Shown piece after piece: positions 33,464-44,058 of a DNA stretch of 64,000 nt (positions are counted from its first letter, which is position 1; every line of letters begins with the position of its first letter). The notes below the pieces were generated by a model. The model was given only the letters and a program-made list of their open reading frames with translations. It searched no databases and had not been told where the DNA came from. Location of the stretch: positions 228,417-292,416 of the forward strand of contig NZ_AQQY01000003.1 of assembly GCF_000671395.1 (NCBI RefSeq), written 5' to 3'. The DNA comes from Actibacterium atlanticum. Its GTDB lineage: Bacteria; Pseudomonadota; Alphaproteobacteria; Rhodobacterales; Rhodobacteraceae. A program made the translations under genes and the position numbers.

Positions 33464-35053
33464 ATGACCGACCTCGTGCCGCTGCGCCGCGCCCTTATTT
33501 CCGTATCCGATAAAACCGGGCTGATCGACTTTGCCAAAGCGCTGGATGCGCGCGGGGTGGCGTTGTTGTCGACGGGCGGCACGGCCAAGGCAATCCGCGA
33601 CGCAGGCCTGCCCGTGACCGACGTGGCCGAGGTCACTGGTTTTCCCGAGATGATGGACGGCCGCGTCAAGACCCTGCACCCGATGGTGCATGGCGGTTTG
33701 CTGGCGCTGCGCGACAACGATGACCACGTCGCGGCCATGCAGGAACACGGCATCAACGCCATCGACCTGCTGGTGGTGAACCTTTATCCGTTCGAAGAAA
33801 CCGTTGCCAAAGGTGCCGATTACGACACCTGCATTGAAAACATCGACATTGGCGGCCCGGCGATGATCCGTGCGGCGGCAAAGAACCATGGTTTCGTTAA
33901 CGTGGTGGTGGATGTCGAAGATTACGGCGCGGTTCTGGCTGAGCTGGACGCCAATGACGGCCAAACCTCCTTGGGCTTCCGCCAGAAGCTGGCGCAAAAC
34001 GCCTATGCCCGCACCGCGGCCTATGACGCGGCGGTCAGCAACTGGATGGCCGATGCGATCAACGTCGAGGCCCCGCGCCGGCGCGCTTTTGCCGGCACCA
34101 TCTCGCAAACCCTGCGTTACGGTGAAAACCCGCACCAGTCGGCGGCGTTTTACACCGACGGTTCGGCCCGCCCCGGCGTGTCCACCGCACAGCAGCATCA
34201 GGGCAAGGAACTGTCGTACAACAACATCAACGACACGGACGCCGCGTTTGAACTGGTTGCTGAGTTTGACCCGACGGACACTGCAGCCTGTGCCATCATC
34301 AAACACGCCAACCCGTGTGGCGTGGCCAAGGGCGCGTCCTTGACCGAGGCTTACAAAGCCGCGTTTGATTGCGATCAGACCTCGGCCTTTGGCGGGATCG
34401 TCGCGCTGAACCAGCCGCTGGACGCTGATACCGCGCGCGAGATCAGCCAGATTTTCACCGAGGTGGTAATCGCACCGGGTGCTTCGGACGAGGCAAAAGA
34501 GATTTTCGCCGCCAAGAAAAACCTGCGCCTGCTGACCACCGATGGCCTGCCCGATGTGCTGGCTGGCTCGAACACCGTGCGTCAGGTTGCTGGTGGCCTG
34601 CTGGTGCAGGACAAGGATGCCGGTTTTGTGGGCATGGATGACCTGAAGGTCGTCACCAAAAAGGCCCCGACCGAGGAACAGATGCGCGATCTGCTGTTTG
34701 CTTGGAAAGTCGCCAAGCACGTGAAATCCAACGCGATTGTCTATGTCAAAGATCAGGCAACCGTGGGTGTGGGCGCCGGTCAGATGAGCCGCGTCGACAG
34801 TGCCCTGATCGCCGCCAAAAAGGCTGAACGCATGGCCGAGGCCCTGGGCCTGCCTGCACCGCTGACCCAAGGCTCGGCCGTGGCGTCGGATGCGTTCTTC
34901 CCCTTCCCCGACGGCTTGCTTGAAGCCGCAGCGGCGGGGGCAACCAGCGTGATCCAGCCCGGCGGCTCGATGCGCGACAAAGAAGTGATCGAAGCCGCAG
35001 ACGAGGCCGGTCTGGCCATGGTCATGACCGGCATGCGCCACTTCCGCCACTAA
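33464..35053 (+). CDS. purH: Bifunctional AICAR transformylase/IMP cyclohydrolase
   Basis: Carries out the last two steps of IMP synthesis. 529 residues from ATG 33464 ([20 protein letters not shown]), preferred because homologues start there. An ATG at 33440 that overlaps the previous stop would add eight residues. N-terminal IMP cyclohydrolase domain: [31 protein letters not shown]-terminal transformylase: [46 protein letters not shown] and [10 protein letters not shown]. Follows the heparinase-like gene closely, and lspA follows nine bases downstream. Confidence 0.97.
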   Translation: MTDLVPLRRALISVSDKTGLIDFAKALDARGVALLSTGGTAKAIRDAGLPVTDVAEVTGFPEMMDGRVKTLHPMVHGGLLALRDNDDHVAAMQEHGINAIDLLVVNLYPFEETVAKGADYDTCIENIDIGGPAMIRAAAKNHGFVNVVVDVEDYGAVLAELDANDGQTSLGFRQKLAQNAYARTAAYDAAVSNWMADAINVEAPRRRAFAGTISQTLRYGENPHQSAAFYTDGSARPGVSTAQQHQGKELSYNNINDTDAAFELVAEFDPTDTAACAIIKHANPCGVAKGASLTEAYKAAFDCDQTSAFGGIVALNQPLDADTAREISQIFTEVVIAPGASDEAKEIFAAKKNLRLLTTDGLPDVLAGSNTVRQVAGGLLVQDKDAGFVGMDDLKVVTKKAPTEEQMRDLLFAWKVAKHVKSNAIVYVKDQATVGVGAGQMSRVDSALIAAKKAERMAEALGLPAPLTQGSAVASDAFFPFPDGLLEAAAAGATSVIQPGGSMRDKEVIEAADEAGLAMVMTGMRHFRH

Positions 35054-35062
35054 GGTTCGCTC

Positions 35063-35533
35063 ATGCGTTTGACCGCCCTGATTGCCGCCATTGTGTTCAT
35101 CGCCGATCAGGCGATGAAATACGCTGTGGTCTATGGGCTGGATTTGCAAAACAGGTTGGCGGTGGATGTTCTGCCGCCTTTCCTGAATCTGCGCATGGCG
35201 TGGAATCGCGGCGTGAACTTTGGCCTGTTCACCTCGGACGCCGATGTGATGCGCTGGGTTTTGATCGCGATTGCGGTGTTAATCAGCGGTTTCGTGCTGG
35301 TCTGGGCGGCGCGGGCCCCACGCAGCACGCGCGTTTACCTGTCGGTTGGTTTGCTGGTGGGCGGAGCGCTGGGCAACGCTGTGGACCGCGTGGTGTTTGG
35401 CGCTGTCGCCGATTTTCTGAACATGTCCTGTTGCGGTTTTACCAACCCCTATTCGTTCAATCTGGCCGACATCACGATCTTTGTCGGGGCGTTGGGGCTG
35501 ATTGCTTTTGCCGATGGTGACAAGACCACGTGA
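35063..35533 (+). CDS. lspA: Lipoprotein signal peptidase (signal peptidase II)
   Basis: Membrane aspartyl protease that cleaves prolipoproteins after diacylglycerol attachment. 156 residues with four helices. Catalytic aspartates are Asp108 in GNAVDRV and Asp136 in FNLADI; the NLRMAWNRGVNFGLF loop is also conserved. It directly precedes a gene for a predicted lipoprotein, a fitting substrate. Ribosome binding site TAAGG. Confidence 0.96.
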   Translation: MRLTALIAAIVFIADQAMKYAVVYGLDLQNRLAVDVLPPFLNLRMAWNRGVNFGLFTSDADVMRWVLIAIAVLISGFVLVWAARAPRSTRVYLSVGLLVGGALGNAVDRVVFGAVADFLNMSCCGFTNPYSFNLADITIFVGALGLIAFADGDKTT

Positions 35534-35586
35534 CGCGCCGCGCTGCTTGCGTTAAACAGAGCGCCAGAAGGGTTAAGGAGAGTTCA

Positions 35587-36111
35587 ATGCGTGCAGTGCA
35601 GATCGTAGCGTTGATCGCCGTAGTGGCAGGTGTTCTGTCAGGCTGTTCGCGTGGCGATAAGACGCCGCAGTTGATGAATATCCGCTCGGATGGCCCCGAC
35701 GAATTTGCGATTCTACCCAACAAACCGATTGAACTGCCTCAGGATCTGGCGGCTTTGCCTGCGCCCACCCCGGGCGGCGCCAACCGGGTTGATCCAACGC
35801 CACAGGCCGATTTGGTAGCTGCACTGGGCGGCAATCCTGCCCGTTTGGCGGAAACAGGCGTACCGCGTTCGGACAGTGCGCTGGTCAGTCAGGCCGCGCG
35901 CTTTGGCACCGCCGCCGGCATCCGGCAAACCCTTGCGGCAGAAGACCTCGAGTTTCGCCGTGACAACAGGGGCCGCGTTTTGGAACGCCTGCTGAATGTC
36001 AGCGTTTACTATCGTGCCTATTCAGAGCAATCGCTTGATCAGCGCGCCGAGCTTGAACGTTGGCGCCGTCTTGGTGTGCGCAATGTTGGTGCTCCGCCCG
36101 AGGCGCAGTAA
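35587..36111 (+). CDS. DUF3035 lipoprotein
   Basis: 174 residues from ATG 35587 (AAGGAGAG upstream). The signal peptide ends in a lipobox, GVLSGC, so Cys22 is probably lipid-modified. The conserved part (PDEFAILPNKPIELPQDLAALPAPTPGG) is typical of DUF3035, a family almost restricted to Rhodobacterales. The C-terminal segment is rich in Arg and Glu (DNRGRVLERLLNVSVYY). Placed between lspA and the M16 proteases; function unknown, probably envelope. Confidence 0.88.
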   Translation: MRAVQIVALIAVVAGVLSGCSRGDKTPQLMNIRSDGPDEFAILPNKPIELPQDLAALPAPTPGGANRVDPTPQADLVAALGGNPARLAETGVPRSDSALVSQAARFGTAAGIRQTLAAEDLEFRRDNRGRVLERLLNVSVYYRAYSEQSLDQRAELERWRRLGVRNVGAPPEAQ

Positions 36112-36199
36112 AATCTGTCCCGGTCACAACCGCGTAGGTGGCAATTGATTTTTCGCCATCAAGACGTAGCTTTCTACATATGTCATTCAGGAGATCCGC

Positions 36200-37552
36200 A
36201 TGCCTCGATTTATTCGGCAGTGTCTGAAAGCGCTTGCCTGCGCCCCGTTCATGGCCCTGCCTGCGCTGGCCGACGAGGTGACCAGTTTCACGCTCGACAA
36301 CGGTATGGATGTCGTTGTGATCGAGGATCACCGCGCACCGGTCGTTGTGCATATGGTGTGGTATCGTGCCGGCGCAGCTGACGAACCCCCGGGAAAATCC
36401 GGCATCGCGCATTTTACGGAACATCTGATGTTCAAAGGCACAGAGGCTTTTCCCGGCGGCGCGTTTGGTGACATCGTCGAAGCCAATGGCGGATCGGACA
36501 ATGCGTTTACCTCGTGGGATTACACGGGGTATTTTCAGCGTGTCGCAGCGGACCGTCTGGCGCTGATGATGGAGATGGAGTCAGATCGGATGACCGGCCT
36601 GACCCTGACAGACGAAGATGTACTGCCCGAACGCAATGTGGTGCTGGAAGAGCGCAACCAGCGCACCGAAAACAGCCCCGGCGCCTTGTTCGGCGAACAA
36701 CGTCTGGCGGCACAATATCTGAACCATCCTTACAGCATACCGATCATCGGCTGGAAATCTGAGATCGAGTCGCTAAACCGCGAAGATGCTTTGGCGTTCT
36801 ATCGGGCGAAATACGCGCCCAATAATGCCATTCTGGTGGTCGCTGGCGATGTTGAGCCGCAAGAGGTCAAGGCCTTGGCCGACACCTATTACGGTGGCAT
36901 TCCGGCGAATCCTGATCTGGCGCCGCGGGCGCGTCCGCAAGAGCCGCCACAATTGGCCGAACGGCGGATCGCGTTCAGCGACCCCCGCGTTTCGCAGCCC
37001 TATGTCAGCCGCAGCTATCTGGCCCCTGAACGCGATCCGGGCGATCAGGAAACCTCGGCTGCGCTGGTTTATCTGGCGGCTATTCTGGGCGGCGAAGGGG
37101 CGACCTCGGTGCTGGGCGAAAAGCTTGAGTTCGAACAGAAATCCGCGATTTACAGCGCGGCTTTCTATGACGGGACACGTTTGGATGACACGACATTCAA
37201 CCTGATCGTTGTGCCTGCCGAAGGCGTGGGCCTGCAAGTGATCGAGGACGCGATGGATGCGGTGATTGCGGATTTCATGGAAACCGGCATCGACGAAGAG
37301 CTGTTCGAAAGCCTTAAGATGCAACTGCGCGCCAGCGCGATCTATGAAAAAGACAGCATTCAGGGACTTGCCCGCAAATATGGCGAAGCACTGACGTCGG
37401 GGCTGACCGTTCAGGATGTTCAGGCCTGGCCGGATGTGCTGCAGGCGGTGACTCGTGAAGACGTTATGGCGGCGGCTGAAATGATCTTTGATCGCAACAA
37501 AGCCGTGACTGGTTGGTTGCAGCGTGCTGAATCGGTAGAGGTGACCCAATGA
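36200..37552 (+). CDS. M16 (pitrilysin-family) zinc protease, catalytic member
   Basis: 450 residues with a signal peptide ending at ALA (about residue 24), so periplasmic. The inverted zinc motif HFTEH is intact (His71, Glu74, His75), and a downstream Glu in VVLEERNQRTEN supplies the third ligand. The second M16 domain follows after about residue 190. It overlaps the next gene by ATGA. Paired M16 genes of this kind form heterodimers in which one subunit is catalytic and the other binds substrate. Likely degrades peptides in the periplasm. Confidence 0.93.
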   Translation: MPRFIRQCLKALACAPFMALPALADEVTSFTLDNGMDVVVIEDHRAPVVVHMVWYRAGAADEPPGKSGIAHFTEHLMFKGTEAFPGGAFGDIVEANGGSDNAFTSWDYTGYFQRVAADRLALMMEMESDRMTGLTLTDEDVLPERNVVLEERNQRTENSPGALFGEQRLAAQYLNHPYSIPIIGWKSEIESLNREDALAFYRAKYAPNNAILVVAGDVEPQEVKALADTYYGGIPANPDLAPRARPQEPPQLAERRIAFSDPRVSQPYVSRSYLAPERDPGDQETSAALVYLAAILGGEGATSVLGEKLEFEQKSAIYSAAFYDGTRLDDTTFNLIVVPAEGVGLQVIEDAMDAVIADFMETGIDEELFESLKMQLRASAIYEKDSIQGLARKYGEALTSGLTVQDVQAWPDVLQAVTREDVMAAAEMIFDRNKAVTGWLQRAESVEVTQ

Positions 37553-38862
37553 TCCGTTTTGCTTTGACAGCGGCTTTCGCCGCATTGGTCGCGCTGCCCG
37601 TTCAGGCCGATGTCGACATTCAGGAGATCACGTCACCCGGTGGCATTACCGCGTGGCTGGTGGAAGCGCCGGAAATTCCGATTGTGTCACTTGAGTTGCG
37701 GTTCAAGGGCGGGGCCAGTCTGGATGCGCCGGGCAAGACCGGGGCAATCAACCTGATGGCGGGCCTGTTGGAAGAGGGGGCTGGCGATCTGGATGCACGC
37801 GGGTTTGCCAAGGCGCGCGACGCCATGGCGGCGTCGTTCAGCTTTGATGTCAGCCGCGATGCGATGTCGGTATCAGCGCAGTTTCTGACCGAAACGCAGG
37901 ATGCGGCAGTGGACCTTCTGCACATGGCACTGGTGGATCCAAAGTTCGAAGACGCGGCTCTTGAACGCGTGCGCAGTCAGGTCATGTCGTCGTTGCGGTC
38001 TGACCTGAAAGACCCGGATACCATTGCCGCGCGGGCTTTCCGTGAGCTGGCTTTCCCGGATCACCCCTATGGGCTTCCCACCGAGGGGACCCTGGAAACC
38101 GTCGAGGCGTTGACCCGGGATGATCTGTTAAGCGCCAAGGCCCGTGTTATGGCACGTGACCGTTTGGTGGTGTCGGCAGTCGGAGACATTGACGCCGAAA
38201 CATTGGGTGCCTTGCTGGACAAACTGGTTGATGGCTTGCCCGAGACCGGCGCACCGATGCCTCAGGATGTGATCTATGATCTGGCAGGGGGCGTGCAGGT
38301 GGTGCCGTTTGATACGCCACAGTCCGTCGCGATTTTCGGACAGCGCGGAATCAAACGGGACGATCCCGATTTCTTTGCTGCGTTCATTTTGAACTCGGTT
38401 GTGGGGGCAGGCGGGCTGACCTCGCGTCTGATGGAAGAAGTGCGTGAAAAGCGGGGCCTGACCTATGGGGTATATTCCTATCTGGCGAGCTTTGATCACG
38501 CTGAGATTATCATGGGTCAGGTGGCGTCGGCCAATGACCGGGTGGCCGAGGCGGTGGATGTGATCCGCGCAGAATGGGCGAAAGCCGCGTCCAAGGGGTT
38601 GAGCGCCGAAGAGCTGGAGCGCGCCAAGACCTATTTGACGGGCGCCTATCCGCTGCGATTTGATGGCAATGGTCGGATCGCCAATATCTTGGCCGGGATG
38701 CAATTGGACGGATTGGGCCTGGATTACATTGCGACACGTAACGACAAGGTCCGGGCAGTGACGCTGGAAGACGTGAACCGCGTGGCAGCAGAATTGTTGG
38801 ATCCTGAGAACCTGTTCTTTGTCGTCGTTGGTCAGCCCGAGGGGCTGGAGAGCACCAACTGA
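37549..38862 (+). CDS. M16-family protease-like partner without zinc motif
   Basis: 437 residues with a signal peptide ending at VQA (about residue 20). In place of HxxEH it has AINLMAGLLEEGAGDLDA, so it cannot bind catalytic zinc. The C-terminal substrate-binding motif is present (KTYLTGAYPLRFDGNGRIANIL). This matches the non-catalytic subunit of heterodimeric bacterial M16 proteases, and the start overlaps the catalytic subunit gene (ATGA). The two should work as a complex. Confidence 0.92.
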   Translation: MIRFALTAAFAALVALPVQADVDIQEITSPGGITAWLVEAPEIPIVSLELRFKGGASLDAPGKTGAINLMAGLLEEGAGDLDARGFAKARDAMAASFSFDVSRDAMSVSAQFLTETQDAAVDLLHMALVDPKFEDAALERVRSQVMSSLRSDLKDPDTIAARAFRELAFPDHPYGLPTEGTLETVEALTRDDLLSAKARVMARDRLVVSAVGDIDAETLGALLDKLVDGLPETGAPMPQDVIYDLAGGVQVVPFDTPQSVAIFGQRGIKRDDPDFFAAFILNSVVGAGGLTSRLMEEVREKRGLTYGVYSYLASFDHAEIIMGQVASANDRVAEAVDVIRAEWAKAASKGLSAEELERAKTYLTGAYPLRFDGNGRIANILAGMQLDGLGLDYIATRNDKVRAVTLEDVNRVAAELLDPENLFFVVVGQPEGLESTN

Positions 38863-38996
38863 TCCGTTGTTAAGCGGACGCCCTGCGGGCGAAGAGATAT
38901 CTCGCCGCGGGGCGGCTCGGGCGGGTGGGTGCCGCACCGTGGTGAGTAGAATTCTTGCATGGGCGAATCGGCCATGGGTATGCTAGTTCTAGTGTT

Positions 38997-40814
38997 ATGA
39001 ACTCACCCAACCCCAATATAAGCCCAGATCGGCCCGTTATTCGGCAGCTGGATGAAGCGGCGATCAACCGGATTGCGGCGGGCGAAGTTGTGGAGCGGCC
39101 TGCCTCGGCGGTGAAGGAGTTGGTTGAGAATGCTCTGGACGCGGGTGCGGGGCGGATTGAGGTCTGCATCGCCGATGGCGGCAAGACGCTGATCCGCGTG
39201 ACTGATGATGGTCATGGCATAGCGCCAGAAGACCTGCCCTTGGCGCTGAGCCGTCATGCGACTTCCAAGATTGATGGCACGGACCTGCTGAATATCCACT
39301 CCTTTGGGTTTCGCGGCGAGGCGTTGCCAAGTTTGGGAGCGGTCGGGCGGTTGAAGATTACGTCGCGTGCAGGTGCTGCTGCCGGAGAAATCGTTGTTTC
39401 AGGCGGCGCGCATGAAACGGTACGTCCGGCGGCCTTGGGCAAAGGCACGGTCGTGGAATTGCGCGACCTGTTTTATGCCACGCCCGCGCGGTTGAAGTTT
39501 CTGCGCACGGACCGGGCTGAGATGCAGGCGATTTCTGACGTCGTGAAGCGCCTTGCCATGGCTGAGCCGCACGTGGGCTTCACACTGCGCGATGTGTCAG
39601 GCGGTGGTGAGGGGCGGGTGACGTTCCGCGCCGACCCCGAAACCGGAGATATGTTTGAAGCCCTGCATGGGCGTCTGGCTCGTATTCTGGGCGCTGAGTT
39701 CGCCGAGAACGCGTTGGCGATTGATGCCGAACGCGAAGACATCCGCCTGACCGGCTATGCCGCCTTGCCGACCTATTCGCGTGGGTCTGCCGTGGCGCAG
39801 TACCTGTTCGTCAATGGCCGCCCGGTGCGTGACAAGCTGTTGATCGGTGCGTTGCGCGGCGCTTATGCCGATTTCTTGTCTCGGGACCGTCACCCGGCTG
39901 CGGCTTTGTTCATCACCTGTGATCCGCATCGGGTGGATGTGAACGTTCACCCCGCGAAATCCGAAGTGCGGTTCCGTGAACCGGGCTTGGTGCGCGGGCT
40001 GATCGTATCGGCCTTACGCCATGCCTTGGCTGACGCGGGGCATCGGGCCTCGACCACTGTTGCCGGAGCGACCTTGGGCGCGATGCGGCCTGAACCGATG
40101 GAACCGCGGGTGTATCAGATGGATCGGCCCAGCCTTGGCCAGCGCCCTATGCCGCCCAGCCCGGGGTTTGCGGAAACCATGGCGCCTTCGGCTCGGGTTG
40201 AGGAAGTCATTGAACCGCCACAACCGGTTGAGGAACTGCCGCTGGGCGCCGCCCGCGCGCAGGTGCATGAGAATTATATCATCGCGCAGACGGGCGATGG
40301 AATTGTGATTGTCGATCAGCACGCCGCCCACGAACGGCTGGTCTATGAGAAGCTGAAACGCCAGATGGCGGAAAACGGGGTGGCCTCGCAGGCGCTGCTG
40401 ATCCCCGAGATTGTCGAGTTCAGCGTGGGGGATTGTGCGCGTTTGCTTGAGATCGCCGATGAATTGGCCAAGCTGGGGCTGGTGATCGAACCCTTCGGCG
40501 GGGCCGCCATTGCAGTGCGCGAAACGCCCGCTGTTCTGGGTGAGGTGAACGCCAAAGCCATGTTGACCGATGTATTGGATGAACTGTCCGATCTGGGCGA
40601 CAGCCAAAGCGTGAAAGCCAAGATCGAGGCGATCTTAAGCCGCGTGGCCTGCCATGGCTCTATCCGTTCGGGCCGTTGGATGCGTGGCGAGGAAATGAAC
40701 GCCTTGCTGCGCGAAATGGAGGCCACGCCCCATTCTGGCCAGTGCAACCATGGCCGCCCGACCTATGTTGAACTAAAGCTGGCGGATATCGAAAAATTAT
40801 TTGGCCGCACATGA
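38997..40814 (+). CDS. mutL: DNA mismatch repair protein MutL
   Basis: 605 residues from ATG 38997 ([18 protein letters not shown]); an earlier TTG/ATG in frame is less likely. The GHKL ATPase domain has [17 protein letters not shown] and GFRGEAL. The C-terminal domain has the endonuclease motif DQHA-x2-E-x4-E beginning at Asp440, with ACHGSIRSG and CNHGRPT, so this MutL should nick DNA itself, as in bacteria without MutH. rmuC follows with an ATGA overlap. Confidence 0.96.
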   Translation: MNSPNPNISPDRPVIRQLDEAAINRIAAGEVVERPASAVKELVENALDAGAGRIEVCIADGGKTLIRVTDDGHGIAPEDLPLALSRHATSKIDGTDLLNIHSFGFRGEALPSLGAVGRLKITSRAGAAAGEIVVSGGAHETVRPAALGKGTVVELRDLFYATPARLKFLRTDRAEMQAISDVVKRLAMAEPHVGFTLRDVSGGGEGRVTFRADPETGDMFEALHGRLARILGAEFAENALAIDAEREDIRLTGYAALPTYSRGSAVAQYLFVNGRPVRDKLLIGALRGAYADFLSRDRHPAAALFITCDPHRVDVNVHPAKSEVRFREPGLVRGLIVSALRHALADAGHRASTTVAGATLGAMRPEPMEPRVYQMDRPSLGQRPMPPSPGFAETMAPSARVEEVIEPPQPVEELPLGAARAQVHENYIIAQTGDGIVIVDQHAAHERLVYEKLKRQMAENGVASQALLIPEIVEFSVGDCARLLEIADELAKLGLVIEPFGGAAIAVRETPAVLGEVNAKAMLTDVLDELSDLGDSQSVKAKIEAILSRVACHGSIRSGRWMRGEEMNALLREMEATPHSGQCNHGRPTYVELKLADIEKLFGRT

Positions 40815-42028
40815 CTGATCTGAACGCCCTTTCCCAAAATCCTCTGATCTGGGCCGCCGGTGGCTTTGCCCTTTTGGTGTTGATTCTGCTGTTCATGGCG
40901 GTGCGCCGTGCCGGGCAATCAGCTCAGATGAGTGCGCCATTGATTTACCAAATGGACCAGCTGGACAAACGGGTGCAATCGCTTTCGGACGGTCAGCATC
41001 AGCTGGCGGGTGGGTTGAACCATGTGTCCGAAGCGCAGGCCAACAGCCAGTCGCAGGTTTTGCAGACCATGGAACTGCGCCTTGCCGAAGTGCAGCAGCG
41101 GATGAACGACACCCTTCATGCCAGTGCACTAAAATCGGTCCGCACCATGGCGGACCTGAACGAGAAGCTCGATAAAACTCTGGGCGCAAACAGCGAGAAA
41201 ACCACCAAGTCGCTGACCGAGCTGCAAGAACGCCTGGCCACAATCGACAAAGCGCAGGCGAATATCGAAAAACTGTCAGGCGATGTTCTGAGCCTGCAAG
41301 ACATTCTGTCGAACAAACAGACCCGTGGCGCTTTTGGTGAAATCCAGCTGAATGACATTGTCAGCAAGGCTTTGCCCGCCGACAGTTTCACCCTGCAGGC
41401 GACGCTCTCCAACAACCGTCGCGCCGATTGCCTGATCCACCTGCCCAACCCACCCGGTCCGATCGTGATCGACAGCAAATTCCCGCTGGAAGCCTATGAG
41501 GCGCTGCGCAACGCGCAGGATCAGCGGCAGCTGAACGAGGCGGCGAAAATGCTGCGCACCTCGGTCAAGGCGCATATAAATGCGATTTCGGAACGCTACA
41601 TCATCGACGGCGAAACCGCTGATGGGGCATTGATGTTCCTGCCGTCAGAAGCGGTCTATGCCGAGCTTCATTCGAACTTTCCCGAACTGGTGCGCGAAGG
41701 GTTCGACAAGAGGGTCTGGATCGTGTCGCCGACCACCTGCATGGCGACGCTGAATACCATGCGCGCGATCCTGAAGGACGCGCGCATGCGTGAACAAGCC
41801 GGAGCGATCCGCAAGGAATTGTCTATGTTGTTTACCGATGTGAACCGTCTGGGCGACCGGGTTGAGAACTTGGATCGCCACTTCCATCAGGCTTCAAAAG
41901 ACATATCGGAAATTAAGATTTCGGCTGAAAAAGCAGGGCGCCGAGCCAAGCGGCTGGACAATTTCGACTTCGAAGAACTGGCCCCCGACGACGGCGGCCG
42001 GGTTGTGCCGCTAACACGCACTGAGTAG
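40811..42028 (+). CDS. rmuC: DNA recombination protein RmuC
   Basis: 405 residues: an N-terminal membrane helix ([19 protein letters not shown]), a coiled coil (about 35-160) and the RmuC nuclease-like domain with [41 protein letters not shown] and [12 protein letters not shown]. RmuC limits inversions at short repeats in E. coli; the mechanism is not settled. The start overlaps the mutL stop, so the two genome-stability genes are co-translated. Confidence 0.94.
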   Translation: MTDLNALSQNPLIWAAGGFALLVLILLFMAVRRAGQSAQMSAPLIYQMDQLDKRVQSLSDGQHQLAGGLNHVSEAQANSQSQVLQTMELRLAEVQQRMNDTLHASALKSVRTMADLNEKLDKTLGANSEKTTKSLTELQERLATIDKAQANIEKLSGDVLSLQDILSNKQTRGAFGEIQLNDIVSKALPADSFTLQATLSNNRRADCLIHLPNPPGPIVIDSKFPLEAYEALRNAQDQRQLNEAAKMLRTSVKAHINAISERYIIDGETADGALMFLPSEAVYAELHSNFPELVREGFDKRVWIVSPTTCMATLNTMRAILKDARMREQAGAIRKELSMLFTDVNRLGDRVENLDRHFHQASKDISEIKISAEKAGRRAKRLDNFDFEELAPDDGGRVVPLTRTE

Positions 42029-42123
42029 CCGTTCCTACGCCGCTTCTTCTTGCGCCCGCCCGGCGCATGTGCCTTTCTGTTCTTAGCGCGACACCCACTA
42101 TGCTTCGCCAAAGGAGGACGGAC

Positions 42124-42441
42124 ATGCTTGATATTAGCCCCCGCAAAGTGGTGCATATCATCTTTCAGGCCCGTGAGAAAAACTGGGCCGAGGCAGAGCT
42201 GCGCGCCTTTATCGCTGGGTTGAACGACGACGAAAAAGCCAGCCTGACAGCGATTACATGGATCGGGCGCGACACTTTCGATGCCGACGATCTGGAAGAG
42301 GCCATCGCCACCGCCCGCGCCGAAGCCACTGCCCCAACCGAGGATTATCTGGTGGGCATGCCTTTGTTTGCGGATTATCTGGAAGACGGCTTGGAAAAGC
42401 TGGGAATCTCGCCCACGGACGAGGAAGAAGAGTTTCTTTGA
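42124..42441 (+). CDS. DUF3775 protein
   Basis: 105 residues with a strong AAAGGAGG ribosome binding site. The start LDISPRKVVHIIFQAREKNWAEAEL and the central LTAITWIGRDTFDADDLEEAIATARAEA match DUF3775. It is acidic, soluble and helical. No function is known. It lies downstream of rmuC with a 95-base gap. Confidence 0.85.
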   Translation: MLDISPRKVVHIIFQAREKNWAEAELRAFIAGLNDDEKASLTAITWIGRDTFDADDLEEAIATARAEATAPTEDYLVGMPLFADYLEDGLEKLGISPTDEEEEFL

Positions 42442-42461
42442 ACCTCGTGCCGTCGGTCTGT

Positions 42462-42493
42462 GATCTGACCAGATTTTGGTATCCGGTCAGATC
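42462..42493. repeat. Perfect 9-bp inverted repeat between convergent genes
   Basis: GATCTGACC (42462-42470) and GGTCAGATC (42485-42493) with a 14-base spacer, between the stops of the DUF3775 and isochorismatase genes. No T tract follows, so it is a poor intrinsic terminator. It may be a transcript-end hairpin or a binding site. Confidence 0.45.
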
Positions 42494-42511
42494 CGGTGGC
42501 ATGCGAAGTGC

Positions 42512-43063
42512 CTATAGACACTCTTGTGTGCTGAGCACCTGTGCATAAGCCATGGCCAGCGGTGCCATGATCGTGGCGTGAACCTGTTTGGCAGGCACAT
42601 CGACGCCGTTGTAAGTGACATCGGGCGCGGCGCAGGCATCTTCCGCGACTGTCACGGCATAGCCCATATCCGACGCGGCCCGGACCGTTCCATCAATGCA
42701 GACGTGACTCATGGCGCCGCAAACGGTGACATCGCTGATTTGCGCCTCTTTCAGCATGCTTTCCAGATTGGTGTTCTGAAAGCTGTTGATCGCATGTTTT
42801 TGCACAACCGTTTCACCCGGCTGTGGCGCGACGCTTGCGTGGGTCTCGCTTCCGGGTGTGTCGGGCAGGAAAAACGGGATGGTTTCGGGGGCCGCGATAT
42901 GGCGCACATGCACGACAAGCGTGCCATTGCTGCGGGCTGCGGCCAGTAGCTTTGCGGCGTTCTCGGCCGCGGCATCCATGTCGGGCAGCGGCATTTTTGC
43001 GCCCGCATAGCTGGGGAAATAGTCGTTCTGAATGTCGACAAGTATAAGTGCTGAATGGGTCAT
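42512..43063 (-). CDS. Isochorismatase-family cysteine hydrolase
   Basis: 183 residues of the isochorismatase/nicotinamidase fold. The catalytic triad is visible: Asp10 in LVDIQNDYF, Lys89 in VVQKHAINSF and Cys122 in MSHVCIDGTVRAA. The cis-peptide region CGAMS precedes the cysteine. Strong ribosome binding site AGGAGG. The divergent neighbour is a GlxA/AraC-type regulator, a common pairing in which the regulator controls the hydrolase. Substrate could be an amide or carbamate; not predictable. Confidence 0.92.
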   Translation of the reverse strand: MTHSALILVDIQNDYFPSYAGAKMPLPDMDAAAENAAKLLAAARSNGTLVVHVRHIAAPETIPFFLPDTPGSETHASVAPQPGETVVQKHAINSFQNTNLESMLKEAQISDVTVCGAMSHVCIDGTVRAASDMGYAVTVAEDACAAPDVTYNGVDVPAKQVHATIMAPLAMAYAQVLSTQECL

Positions 43064-43120
43064 GTTGTCCTCCTGAAGTAGCGTATACAGGCGGATTGGC
43101 GGGGCCTACGATTGGCGATT

Positions 43121-44053
43121 ATGACGAATGATGTGCAGCACACGCCAAGCATTGCGATCATCGCTTATGAAGGCGTGCAGATGTCCGCCGTGCTTGGGCT
43201 GAGCGATCTGTTTGCGGTGGCCAACGATATGTCCCGGGGCAGTGACGCCGCGCAGCTCGAGTGTCATATCCTGCGTCCCGGCGCGCTGTCCGCAGATGAA
43301 CGTTTCGCGGTGGTGATCGTCCCGCCCAACCTGTCAGATGTCCGTGGATCAGATGACCAAGACCTTCATTCCTGGCTTGGGGTGCAGCATCGCGCGGGCG
43401 CGGTTCTGTGTTCTGCTTGTGCCGGGGCGTTCTGGTTGGGGCATGCGGGGGTTCTGGATGGACGGCCCGTGACCACGCATTGGACTCTGGCCGAGCTGTT
43501 CGAGCAAAAGTTTCCGGCGGCGCGGCTGTGCCCCGAACACCTGTTGATCGACGACCACGACATTGTCACCGCCGGAGGGGTCATGGCGTGGATCGATCTG
43601 GGGCTTCACGTTATCAAACTGTACCAAGGGGCCGAGGTGGTGACCAAAACCTGCCGCCACATGCTGATTGATCCAGCTGGTCGCGCGCAGGAAGAATACC
43701 GCAGCTTCCGCCCGCATCTGACCCATAAGGACGATGCGGTGCGGCAGGTTCAGCTGTGGATCGAAGCCCACCCGGACAGTGAATTGACCCTGGCGGCGCT
43801 GGCCGGGCAGGTCGCCATGTCCGAGCGTTCATTGCAGCGGCGCTTTACCGAAGCCACCGGGCTGCCGGTCAATCGCTATGTTCAACAGGTGCGGATCGAA
43901 AAAGCCAAAGGCTTGTTAGAACGCACCTCTCTGAGCGCCGCCGAGATCAGTTGGAGCGTCGGCTACAAGGATCTTTCGTCGTTTTGCCGCACGTTCAAAT
44001 CCATTTGCGGGCTCAGCACCGGGGAGTACCGGCGGCGATTCTCGGTGCAGTAA
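43121..44053 (+). CDS. GlxA-family AraC-type transcriptional regulator
   Basis: 310 residues. The N-terminal DJ-1/PfpI-like domain (about 10-190) shows VLCSACAGAFWLGHAGVLDG, with the nucleophile-elbow cysteine position, and THWTLAELFEQ. The C-terminal AraC domain has two helix-turn-helices (LTLAALAGQVAMSERSLQRRF and AAEISWSVGYKDLSSFCRTF). The ATG at 43121 is chosen; a TTG at 43112 is possible. Only 57 bases separate it from the divergent isochorismatase gene, its likely target. Confidence 0.92.
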   Translation: MTNDVQHTPSIAIIAYEGVQMSAVLGLSDLFAVANDMSRGSDAAQLECHILRPGALSADERFAVVIVPPNLSDVRGSDDQDLHSWLGVQHRAGAVLCSACAGAFWLGHAGVLDGRPVTTHWTLAELFEQKFPAARLCPEHLLIDDHDIVTAGGVMAWIDLGLHVIKLYQGAEVVTKTCRHMLIDPAGRAQEEYRSFRPHLTHKDDAVRQVQLWIEAHPDSELTLAALAGQVAMSERSLQRRFTEATGLPVNRYVQQVRIEKAKGLLERTSLSAAEISWSVGYKDLSSFCRTFKSICGLSTGEYRRRFSVQ

Positions 44054-44058
44054 CCCGC

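Noticed and set aside
33446..35149. Minus-strand frame of 567 codons opposite purH
   Set aside because: Shadow of purH; no signal or domain and improbable composition.
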